Of a stretch of DNA of 64,000 bases, positions 1 through 10,500 are shown piece by piece; within the stretch, counting starts at the first letter, position 1; every line of letters begins with the position of its first letter. The stretch lies in the NCBI GenBank assembly GCA_002794775.1, contig NBAY01000028.1:1-64000 (forward strand). Reading direction: 5' to 3'. Origin of the DNA: Porodaedalea pini. Its lineage: Eukaryota > Basidiomycota > Agaricomycetes > Hymenochaetales > Hymenochaetaceae. The notes beneath the pieces are model-generated. The model was given only the letters and a program-made list of their open reading frames with translations. It was not told the DNA's origin and made no database searches. Both the position numbers and the translations under genes were made by a program.

Positions 1-1004
1 CAGAGGTCAGCTAGCATCATTGGTGGCTGATGTACTTGGTGAGCTTGTTGAACAGTGGTTCTACAAGAGGACAAAGCTAGGTGGTCCAGGAACTAGGCTC
101 TGAGCAGTCTGAGTTGGGATCTACATGGAAAGCAAGTATTCATGTCCATGCTTATGTCTACCATAGTGTGAGTGCAAGTAGGAAGACGTGCTGAGTAGGC
201 CAGATTCGAGAGAGAAGCTCACAAGAGTATTGCATGTGTTGATTGCAAAGCTCGCTCTTGATCCAGAACTAGATGCACCAGAGAATGAGGGCATCAAGAG
301 GCTCATCGGGAGTGAGAGTGTCTGACCTTGACTCTGGCCCTGCAATCCCTCTGAATCACTCATGTTGAAGTCTGCAAGGTTCACCATCTCGACTTCATGT
401 ATACTGCTGCACCTACTGTTCACATAGTCATATGGACCATAGAGAGACTCATCGGTGGAGAGCAACTCAAGCTTGCTGAAATCTTCCAAATTGACGGTCA
501 ATGCAGATGAGGGGGCACTCATGGTGCTAGTGGTGCTGGTAATGAAGTACAAAGAACTGTTACAGGCAGGTGTGCTGGAACTATACACACAGCTCCTTGA
601 CTTGGTACGGTCATGGCATTCCTTCCCATCCTTCTCCTTCACCTTCCTGCCTGCCATCAACTCTGCCTTGCCATTCTTCTCCTTGACAGTGCATGTGAGC
701 TGATAGACATACCAAGGATAGAACTATTCATGCTCCTTCTTGCATTGCTTTATGAGACCATCCCAGTACTTGTGGAGTAGAGGCCAGTTAAACAAACTGC
801 CTATATACAGAGGCTACTCACCATTTTGAGTGGCATGAGCTTATCTGAGCTCTGTTTTGAGCTACATTTTGACTAACATGCTTATTATATCCCAAAGATT
901 ATGTAGCCTTACTTTTGATGTGCTTGACAGATTTGCGACTGAGGGAGAGGCAGGCAATGGTGATGGGAGAGAGCAAAGTGCAATGACACATCGAGCACAT
1001 CTCG
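1..1004. other. No gene recognised; CpG-poor flank
   Basis: Open frames here are short, overlap on both strands and carry no motif I recognise. The DNA is visibly poor in CG dinucleotides and rich in TG and CA, like the cyclin relic that follows, so it is probably old deaminated repeat or gene sequence. I see no matching copy near the inverted cyclin copy at 59.8-62.0 kb. Confidence 0.4.
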
Positions 1005-3290
1005 ATGCATTTTCTAAGTCCGCATTTTCTAAGTCTGCTAAGCTGATGCATGTCCTTGTCCACCATCAGCATCTCAATTCTCAAGAATCCACTTCTTTAA
1101 TTACTCCAGTTGCATTTGTGTACACTATCTCTCCTGCTGTCTTCACCTTCTACCACTCCCCGCACCCACTCTCCTCAGTACTGCAGCAAGTAGCATCTCA
1201 AACATTGAAACAACCCCAACTCCTGAAGACACACCTAGCACAAGCAAACTATGTGGCTTTCTTGGTCAGCGAGTCAAGCATTCCAATTGTTGGCAACCTT
1301 CTGAGATGAGCACGCAAAGTCAATAGATAATTTGGTTTTGTCCTGTTTCCCTAACTGACATGCTCAACTCTGAATCAAGCTGTGAAAAGCCTGACTAATA
1401 TTTGGCACCCTGAGAACATTCCAGTCATCTTTTCAACTCAAACAGATATCACAGTGGTGACAAAACAACTGCTGTCTCTCAATGCCAACCACTAAAACAT
1501 CAATTGGTTCAACTTCCTTGCCCTCACCCATCATGCTTTTCTCACCTCTTCCCCCTGCCCCATCTGACCTACCACATGCTTCAACATCAACATCAGTTGT
1601 TTTTCCATCTGCCTTTCTCACCAAGAATTTTGGCAGTAACGCTGCAACCATCATGTCTGAGAAGGATCTTGTTCTAATTGAAACATTCATACAGGTCCTC
1701 CACCATTCACATGCAACATGCAGTGTCCTGCAGTCAACACTCTGCTACATTGAGGCAGTGCAAGAGAAGGTGCCAGAGCTTGTAGAGCAAGAGAGACTCA
1801 GCATGAGAGTGAGAAGTGAGCTGGAGTTGGATAAAAGGATTGTGAAGGAAGACAAGGTGTCTGCCTTGTCGAAGGCAAATACCTCTTTGGACACATCCAA
1901 CCTCTGTGGCCTTCCAACAGAATTGATATCAATGGACCCATTTGACACATTGTATGTGCCAACAGTCCTCCAGATGGACACTTCACTTTCATTAACTCAG
2001 TAGATGCAGACTCAAAGGCAGTCTAACAACAAGTGTCACAAGATTCCGGCAAAACAGCTCATGCCACTGTCACCTCTTCCCTTGCTGCTCCTCTGCCCAT
2101 GGTGCATCTTCCTTGCTGCACTCATTCTAGCATCAAAATTCTTATAGGATCAATGCTATCTGACTCATGGATGAGCAAAGCTCTCCAGTCTCCTATTGCA
2201 GGAAGTTGGACACTGCAAATGTGCATTCAGTGATGTGTTTAGGTGGCGTCTCTCAGTCGGAAAGAGCTCAACACTGCCACAGGAAGAGAACTCACATAGT
2301 ATACAACATCCAAAAAGCAAGGATACAATTGCATTTGGATCATCTCTGGTTTCTGCAATGCATAATGCAATGCACTTTCTGAGTCTACCTTGTTGGATGC
2401 AGGCACAAGTCTGGAGTTCAGCTGTGCACAGATGAAGGCAGGCATGGCAAATAGAGCACTTAGATATGCTGCAACACTGCCAGACAATGTAGCAATGCAG
2501 AGTGTGCCACTCTGCTATTGATCCCCAGGATTGTTGCCATTCTCATTTGCAGGTCCACCTCAGCTCACCAGCATGCAGTGCTTAGTGCACAGTAAACATT
2601 GCTTTCTTCTGCATTTATGTCACAAACACCCTTGCCTTCTGATCCAATGCCTGTCCCACTTGAAGAGCTGATACAGCACCTTTTGTATTTGCTGCTCTCG
2701 GTGAATCAATGCTCAAGATGCCTAGTGCAGCATTGTGCAGCTACAGTTATAACTACAATTTCAACAATGGTGCTAACAGTGTGTAGAGTTCTGCACAGAG
2801 CACAGACTCAAACAATTTGTCCAACTCAGGCTCAAGCATCAGGTTGGAGGCTGTCGCAACTCCACCAGACATACCTACAGCCGTGCAGCTTGCAGGCAAT
2901 GTCGTGTGTTCCAACCTGGATGCAGTGAAGGGCCACCAACTCATCCCCATGGACATCTCAGACTCGGTTGCATGGTATGCGCAGGTACTCTCTGTGGGCA
3001 TTCCTGGGAACAGGACTATGATCAGCAGCATGAGCAGAATTGGATATGGAAATGGGATTGATGGACAGTGACAGGCACTCGCTGTTGATGTCCATGCTGG
3101 ATAGCCTCACGACTGTTGATCTCAGGCTTGGGCTTGGGCTTGGGCTCAGTGGTCATATATAGGCTGGTGCAATGACTTTCACAACCTATGGATCTGGATG
3201 TTTAGGATATAGATGCAGGCTACTGGTCTGGGCTATGCCGAGTTGGACTGTGCAGAGCTTGAGGGCCTTTCTTCACTGGTTGTTGGGCAC
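1005..3290 (+). pseudogene. Pho85-type cyclin gene relic, CpG-depleted copy
   Basis: This stretch aligns base for base, with many transitions, to the reverse strand of 59.8-61.96 kb. A frame at about 1595-1980 still reads through a region with SVLQSTLCYIEAV and a charged linker, as expected upstream of a cyclin core. It then meets an in-frame TAG near 2001 where the other copy has CAG. The cyclin core, recognisable in the other copy by NFLAALILAS and CYSNRAWAKLS, survives here only in pieces with stops. Nearly every CG of the other copy is TG or CA here. The parent family (PCL/Pho80 cyclins, partners of the Pho85 kinase) is recalled from memory. Downstream lies the KDZ insertion. Confidence 0.6.
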
Positions 3291-3524
3291 TTGCTCATGA
3301 TCGCAGAGGTCTTTGCTCTTGTCAGTACAGCTTCAGTGCACCTTCCACCTTGTATTCTCTTCTCTCCTCTCTTCTTAATTTCCTAGTAATACATACGTCT
3401 CTTACACCTTTCCCTCCAACCATACACCCAACTATTTCATTCATCCACCCATGCATGCAGCACGACTCATTCATTCACCATACACGGTCTCCTTTTCCTT
3501 TTCTCTCCTCAATTTTGTACTGTG
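3291..3524. other. Flank between cyclin relic and KDZ insertion
   Basis: Pyrimidine-rich sequence with runs of ctctcc, ttcc and cattcatcc. No gene, RNA or repeat family recognised. It ends at the 8-bp target duplication of the KDZ element. Confidence 0.4.
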
Positions 3525-3532
3525 ACTTGTAT
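3525..3532. repeat. 8-bp target-site duplication, left copy
   Basis: The octamer acttgtat sits immediately before the terminus CACTTCAGGCTACCCC. The same octamer follows the reverse-complement terminus at the other end (25585-25592). As I recall, eight-base duplications are typical of hAT and Zisupton/KDZ elements. Confidence 0.9.
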
Positions 3533-3602
3533 CACTTCAGGCTACCCCTCTGAGCAGACCAAGTAGGTCTATTCATACACACAACTAATTGACCATTTAG
3601 GT

Positions 3603-3865
3603 ATTGAGCCTGGGCATGCCCAATCCACTGGGCACTCCCAGTGGGTGTGGGTTGGGTGTGCCCAATTTTTTTTACTGTGGGAAAGTTGGGTGCACCCAGA
3701 TCATTTGGGCACTCCCAACTGGGCCTGCCCAGTTTTTGGGCACTCCCAACTGGGCCTGCCCAATTTTGGGGCACACCCAGTGGGAGTGCCCTGGGAGTGC
3801 CCTGGGAGTGCCCTGGGAGTGCCCAGATATGTCACTGTCACTGACTGTCTGGGGGACTTCTGGGT
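3603..3865. repeat. Subterminal GGGCACTCCC cluster
   Basis: The decamer GGGCACTCCC and its reverse complement GGGAGTGCCC recur in both orientations, alternating with GGGCACACCC and GGGCCTGCCC variants, starting some 70 bp from the element end. Four GGGAGTGCCCT units stand head to tail near 3780-3825. The right arm has the same block with one unit of roughly 33 bp fewer. Dense short motifs next to a transposon terminus are often transposase-binding sites, but that role is inferred. Reading frames through this block are just translations of the repeat. Confidence 0.75.
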
Positions 3866-4766
3866 GCACCCAGTTTCATTTTTTGCTATAAATTCTGGGA
3901 TCATCACAAATGCTGTAATTTTTAGTTTTAGACCCTAAACCTTGGTGTATTTGTTACTATTTAGACTATGAAAAATTGACTGCATGAGTTGACCCTTGCT
4001 GTGAGCTATGTTAGGGTTGATAATGATCTAGGATAGAGATTGGTATCATTTTATCTATGATTATGACTGTAATTTATAGCTATATCCTACTGTTGAGCTC
4101 AGATCATCATGGTATATAGTACAAAAGGCTCATGTGACAATCAAAATATGCAAAGTGCAGAAAATATATGGAATATATGAGAGACTAATGGTATATGTTG
4201 TTCAAAATTATGGATAGACTTCTTGCAGCAATGATCAAGCTCATCATTCTAACAGTATATGCTTGTATCACTCTAGATAATAAACAGAGAGGCTATGCAA
4301 GGGTTGAATAGGGTTCAAGCAGGAACTCAATACCAAGATGGCAGTGCTTGAACCATAAGTTCCAACTAAACTGTGCTCTACTCCTTCTGGAAACTGTGCA
4401 GTCTGCCATTCTGATCAACAGTGTGTCAAATGGTACAACATGAGGCCCATCATCTCAGTGCCACTGGTACATATTATGCATCAACATGAACCAATTCATG
4501 TCTGCAAACCTATTGGATCCATTTGTGCCTTACTGGGGTAAACCCTATCACTGTACAGCTGCCAGAATATCTGGCTGATTTCCTGTAGCTGGCACATGTC
4601 CCTCCATTCAGTGCATGTTTCATCTTCTCATTCTGGCAGCCCACACTTACATCTGTCCCACCAAATATGACTAAAGAATTTTCAAGAAGTATACAGGTGT
4701 GATCCAACTTTCTGACCTGCAAAAGACTATCTGACTACTGCACAATGTGGATGATCCTATTGTTTA

Positions 4767-5070
4767 GGAGCCCCCAACTGGGAGTGCCCAATTATCTGGG
4801 AGCCCCCAACTGGGAGTGCCCAATTATCTGGGAGCCCCCAACTGGGAGTGCCCAATTATCTGGGAGCCCCCAACTGGGAGTGCCCAATTATCTGGGAGCT
4901 CCCAACTGGGAGTGCCCAATTATTTGGGAGTCCCCAACTGGGAGCCCCCAACTGGGAGTGCCCAATTGTCTGGGAGCCCCCAATTGTCTGGGAGCCCCCA
5001 ATTATTTGGGAGTCCCCAATTGTCTGGGAGCCCCCAATTATTTGGGAGTCCCCAACTGGGAGTGCCCAAA
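4767..5070. repeat. Minisatellite, ~32-bp units of GGGAGTGCCC/GGGAGCCCCC
   Basis: Tandem units alternate ctgggagcccccaa with ctgggagtgcccaatt, becoming shorter and more irregular toward the distal end. The mirrored copy in the right arm has one unit fewer. The core is the same motif as in the outer cluster, so both blocks probably serve the same protein. The long frames across it are repeat translation, not genes. Confidence 0.85.
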
Positions 5071-5071
5071 T

Positions 5072-5655
5072 AACTCACAGAATCACTTCAGAAAAGTTGT
5101 TAATCTATTTTTCAACTGGTTCTGAATGTATGTGAACTTAGAGGGCAGAATGTGTGATATTGAGGCTGTAGTAGTGAGAATAGGTGTTTTTCTAGCAAAA
5201 CTCCTTCCCAAAAATTTCCTGAGCTCAATTTTGAAGCTAATAGCATGAAACTTGGTGGAGAATGGTCTGTATAATGTATCTTGAATTTAAGATGGCTTAT
5301 AACAATGCAGGCAGTTTTTTAAAGACAGTCTAAGTCAAGTAAATTTGGGTGAGTTTGAGAGTTTCAGCACAACAGTCAAGCAGGACAAGAGGAGACATTC
5401 ACTCTAGTTCATCCCAAGCTCAACATACATTCAGAAGCAGTTGAAAAATAAATTTAACAACTTTTTTGAAGTGATTCTGTGAAGAATTGACTGAGATATG
5501 GATTTTACAAGTTTTTGAGATGCTCAGATGCTCAAATTTCATGATCTTCATGTGTCTCAAGACTTATGAAAAAAATACTGTAACAAGAACCAGTGAAGAA
5601 TTGAAATAGATATTGATCTTTGAAGCTGAAAGTACACTCTTAATTTATTTAAAAA
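5072..5655. repeat. Foldback/MITE relic inside KDZ arm
   Basis: AT-rich sequence with a partial internal palindrome: the phrase around cacagaatcacttca and gttgttaa recurs inverted near 5440-5490. The right end carries cttatgaaaaa...ctgtaac, which resembles the terminus of the Tc1-like MITEs at 46.6-47.4 kb. A clearer relative of the same foldback lies at 30785-31420 inside another element. It must have been present before the KDZ arms became alike, because both arms carry it. Confidence 0.6.
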
Positions 5656-6359
5656 AATGGTGATCATGTGATGTGCATATACTCTTTGAAAATAGCTGTA
5701 ACAGGTCCACCTAAATAGCCAAGTCTAAGAAAATAAACTAAAAGGACACCAGAAAAGGCAAAACTTGTGTCTGACGCAATGAAGAGAACAAGAGCACAGC
5801 AAGGGCAGACCACCCAATGAGTTATCTTATAATCTGAGCATAAGGAACCAATAGCTGAAAAGACAAGAAAAAAAAATGAACTGAGCTGACGCATGAGTAC
5901 TGTATTCAATGAGAGATCGGAAGTCATCCGAACTGACCAGTGTATGAAAATTAAACAGCCTAAGCAGTGCAGAGGCTTTTGAAAACTCTTATGTACCTAT
6001 CTGCATGAGTAAGTCTTATGGTTATATATGTTTATGCTGTCATTGTATACAGGTTTTGTGCTAGCTCGGACAGGTGGCAAGTTTGTTTGTATATATTTAC
6101 AACAATGAATATAGTTTGCAAGCCGCCTGAACGGATTGCCAGAAGTAAAAATTAGTGTTTCCCATGCATTAACTGCAGAAGCAGATGTGATATAGATTAG
6201 GACATGCTTAGGAATTAGAATTAAGAATTACTTAGCTATCTTGCTCGTCGTCAAAGAATTCGTTGTTGACAGTCCTATACCTTCACTGAAACGAAGCTCA
6301 TTCTCATACAATGGGCAGGATCACACTACCGTCAGTCGCTATCGGCTCGGCATATTACC

Positions 6360-6878
6360 TCAGCTACTATCCTCGTCGGGACTCCTCGTCCGTGTCACCG
6401 CCACGATCCTCGCTATCCGATTCACCGAGCTCTTCGGCCATTGACCCTCGCGTGTCGGGCTCGAGCACCAAGAAAGTGCGCGGTCGGAGGTGGTTTGTCC
6501 GCCAAAGTGGGAGGCGCTTGTGACGAGTGAGTACGAAGCACTATTTTTTTTTTTGCGTCCGTCTCGCCCGTTCTCCCCTGTCCATGGCCTATTCATGATC
6601 TCGGGTTGGACATAGCGTGGTCGGAGTATCCCTAACATGGGCTCGAGCTTGGTCGATACGCGAACTGGGAACGCGAGAGGTTCGAAGGAGGGGGCTGGAG
6701 AAGAGAAGGTTGTGATTGTGACTGTTGATGATGGAGGTGCGGAGGCCGTAAATATGGTAGAGGACGGCCGTAATTGCTGAGAGCGCGGTGCATACAAGAC
6801 TGTGCCGGAGTATGGCATTGAATACTTCTCCCAGCATCTCCGGCAAGGGCACGACGGATCGAACAACTTTGAATGCAA
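6360..6878 (-). other. Possible small gene in left KDZ arm
   Basis: A GC-rich island (about 6240-6900) within an AT-rich arm keeps a 172-codon frame. Its deduced product starts with a short cysteine cluster (CPCRRC) and is otherwise rich in Ser, Thr and Pro. An alternative reading of the distal part gives an acidic C-terminus. An upstream exon ending near 6985 could be spliced to it. The identical frame occurs in the other arm (22302-22820), so the element would carry two copies. I recognise no family; it could be a captured fragment or chance. Low confidence. Confidence 0.25.
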
Positions 6879-7129
6879 GCATCAGAGATCAGTGGAAGAT
6901 TATAAACCTAAGAAAAAGGCAACTTTGAAGCACATAATTAAACATCTCTCGCATTCGAAACCCAAAGGCTAAGTTAAGATGCGTACCTTGTTGAGAAGTG
7001 GCTGACCGGGTGTCGGAGTAGTTGTAGGTTTCCAGTCATCTGTACTACTTGATGCTTTCTTTTCCCCCTTTCACTCGAAGTCCTGTACAATTGTATATTT
7101 AGTCAGTGAGTAATTTGTGCGTAAGCTGG

Positions 7130-7560
7130 ACGGGCTGCGACTGACGCGATGAAGAAAACAAGAGTATGGTGAGGGTAAAACACTCGATGATCTCACTTGA
7201 AATCTGAGCGTAACAAGTGGTCTTCTAACAAAAATTGAATTCAGATTAACGCGACGAAGAGGATAAGAGTGCCGTGAGGGCAGAGTATCTGATGACCTAT
7301 CTTAATCATCTGAACGTAAGAAAAAGACTCAATGTTAAGACATTAAAAAAAGGAATCTGCACTCAGCGCGATGAAGAGAATAAGAGCACGATGAGGGTAA
7401 AGTATCCTATGATCTATCTTAAGTATCTGAGCATATGACAAAGACTCAATGTTAAGACATCAAAAAAAAAATGAATCTGCGCTCAGCGCGATGAAGAAAG
7501 TAAGAGCACAGTGAGGGCAGAGTACCCTATGATCTATCTTTATATCTGAGCGTAACGAAG
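7130..7560. repeat. Inner-arm direct repeats (~110 bp units, left)
   Basis: Four imperfect units each contain gcgatgaagaaa/gaga, an agagcac.gtgaggg stretch, ctatgatctatctta, and atctgagcgtaa, with spacers ending in tgttaagacat. A fifth diverged unit stands alone near 5766-5850. The mirrored array is at 21620-22060. The array directly abuts the 3' end of the AT-hook gene on this side and of the transposase on the other, so it may act in 3' end formation or as a protein-binding array; neither is shown. Confidence 0.75.
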
Positions 7561-7595
7561 GGCTCCGGAAAAACAGAACCCTGTTAGAATGCACC

Positions 7596-10500
7596 CTAGG
7601 ACCAATCAAAGTCCTGGCGCATGCTGCGGAAGTGATACCCTTCCTGCTCGTCTCCACTGACCTCGCGCTCAGACCCATCATGTTCGTAAATGGTTGGAAC
7701 ACTACGCTGAACTGTATTCTGGCGCGCTCCTGAGGGCCGCGACGAGGAGCCCTGCACGAATTCCGGTGGGAAGCGTTGGTTAGGCCTGTCGGAAATCTTT
7801 CTTCTCTTCACGGGTCCCCATGGCGCGGTCTCAGATCAATTATCGGAGAGTAGATTCTTGTCAGAGACTTGGCGTTTGGCCCGCACTTTGGATTGCCTGA
7901 CATCATGAAGATTAAACAGTACAGGCTGGGAGGATGCTCTCGTGGGATGAGATGTAAGATCAGACTGCTGCGCCAGAAAAGCAGCAGCGCTAGTCTGTGG
8001 AACTTCACGAGGCCGTTGTAATGGCAAGTTTGAGTATGGCGGCGTGTCTTGCTGGCTTGCATGGACGCGGGACTCAGGGAAGTCGAGATGAAGGTGACGA
8101 CTGGATGACTTCTGCACCGTAGTTATGCTGCGATGGATGTCGGTTGCATTATTCTGCCTCGCACGGGAAGGACGTCTCTCGTGCTGATGGCGAAGGGAGT
8201 CGACAGGAGTTTCAGACGCATCGGGTGAAAGCTCACGAGACACAAATCGGGTGGTCACTACGGGGGGTGAATGCGGCTGTATCATGTTGACAGGTTCACC
8301 AAACACCTTCTCCCAGACTTTCATGAATGCCGGCGAGTCTTCGTGTGTCAATAGTGTCTCAAGCTGATCGTCATCACGTATGACAAGTGGGAGGATGGCC
8401 AAGTCCTCTAGCTTTCTGCCATCATATTCTAATTAAGGTTGAGTCCAATGTTTGTTAATGAATGACGCAGAACTCACCCTTTGAAGAATCTATCACACGG
8501 ATGATCTTACGTCCACCGGGCAGACCAGCTACACGGCATCGGTCAAACTCGATTAACTTGTCATTCATCCAGCGCACGTCTTCACTTTTGAGGTTCTTCA
8601 CGAAGTCAGGTTTCTTGGGCGCTGTTTCAAAGGGAATATTCTCGGGCCAGATGAGGACCATGCGATTATGATAAAAGTGGTCAGCGAAGTTGGTCCAGCT
8701 GACATGATACTTGTTGAACTGGAATGATTTGTCACCCCAAAGTCGGCCGCAATCAACTACAGAGCAGTGAGCTCATGAGTGAATACATAAGAACGAGATA
8801 GAACTGACCTATCTCATTTGCGAGATGCAACCGGACGTTGGAGCGACACCGGTCTTTAGAATACTTCTCGCCTTCATCAGGATCCCACATCAACTGCGGC
8901 CTCGCAAGTGTGACATCGCCGCCAGCCAACCTCTCCTCAGATAAACTGCAATGGACAAGCTTAACATATGAGAAAACCGGCCCCGATGAAAAGTGGAGCT
9001 CACCGGATAGCTGTTTTGACTCGCTGTACAAACTTCCGATCCATTGTGCAAGTCGATCTGAAGAACTCTTTCCGCGACAGGAGATGGGCCAAAGAGAATC
9101 GACGAGGCTCGCTCGTTCAAGAGTGTACAGACTACAACACCTACCATGTGGAAGCCTAAATCACCCAAGCGCATGGCCTACAAAGGACTCAGCACTGTTT
9201 GATTTTCTTTGGACAATTCAGCTTACTTACAGTTTTGTTCATATTGTCGATGAGCAGCTTAATGGCCGATATAGGGTTCCTATGATCCTCCAAAGCCGCA
9301 AGGGAGGTAGCTTGCAAATGAGCAAACTCCTTTTCAAAAAGCACATGGTGATCTGCTTCTTCACCATGCGTATCACATACTTCCTTATAAGCAGAACGTG
9401 TAAGAGCAAGTCTCTCTTTCGCATTAACTAGATGTTTCCCCGTCAGCTCATTTTTGATCTGTTATATTGATCACTCACGCTTCTTGAAATCATCATCGTT
9501 TTCCCTCTCTCTGGCGTAGAGGCTTTGGAATGTGTTCCAAGAATTTTTGCTGCGGAGCTCCTTTCCAACCCCAAGTTTCGACCTTACATAACTCCTAAGC
9601 CGACCAGGATGAACACCCTCCTCAGCTTCGATCTTCGAGATGCCCCGTAGAAAATCGCCAATAAGCTCATCCAGCCTCTCATGTATCCTCTCAGGAAGTC
9701 GTCCACGTTTTGCACTCAGCCTTTTGTCTTCTGCATTGCCGTTGCTGACTCCCGCATACTGGGATGTGTCGCCCTACTTTCCATTGTCTTTCATCTTATT
9801 ACGAGCGATCGAATTCGTGCGGTAATGACCTACAGCAGAGTTAGATATCGCCGAGCTATACGCTTGAGCAGACTAACCTTTCTTGCGACGTGTATTAGGA
9901 GTGCGAGCCTCGCCATCAACTTCAGGAAGAGCTTCAGCCTCAAGAATGTAATCTTCATCGGCTTCCTCCTCTTCATCTGATGAAGAGCGGCGCTTGCGTC
10001 GTGCCTTATCCTTGGTTCTAGTTGTATGGTAGTCTGAACCTGAGCTGTCGTTGGACTGGTCGACATCGTCGCCGTCCTCATCCTCATCAGATCCGCCATC
10101 GGACTCGCTAGCGACCCCGTCCACATTGTCCATGTCGGACCGACCAGACTCACCATCGATATCGCTGTCGGGATCGTCCTGATGCTCATGCTCATCATGG
10201 TCAGACTTGACAAAGACCTCGGGATAATATGCCAACAACTCCTCAGCCGTGAAATTCGTAAGGTTCAGTACCATGCATTGACACCAACATCCTAGCGGGA
10301 TCCCCACGTACTGCCCATCGTCGTTGTAATAGTGCGGTGCACATTGGAGTAATCGCTTCCGGTTCTTGCAGTTTCTGAAGACTATCGCCTGCGTCTCGTT
10401 GGGACTGATGTATGTCACGCCAGGTGGAACAACTTCGTTCGGATTGACATAGTCGTCCATCAGCGGGAGCTTCTTCCTCTCGACATGATCGAGGTTTATA

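Larger units (their letters stand above)
3533..7540. repeat. Left terminal inverted repeat of KDZ element
   Basis: Matches 21641-25584 in reverse complement almost base for base. It is a mosaic: an outer zone dense in GGGCACTCCC motifs, a second GGGAGTGCCC/GGGAGCCCCC minisatellite, an AT-rich middle holding a foldback relic, a GC-rich part with a possible small ORF, and an inner array of direct repeats. The match stops near 7540, just outside the 3' end of the AT-hook gene. Confidence 0.9.

Noticed and set aside
899..1084. Short minus-strand frame with Cys and Lys repeats
   Set aside because: It overlaps the cyclin relic on the other strand and owes its composition to CpG decay.
4745..5135. 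Several overlapping frames encoding repeats like NWECPIIWEPPTGS
   Set aside because: They are translations of a 32-bp minisatellite in all frames, with no start context and no independent codon bias; the same holds for 3604-3938 and for both mirror regions in the right arm.
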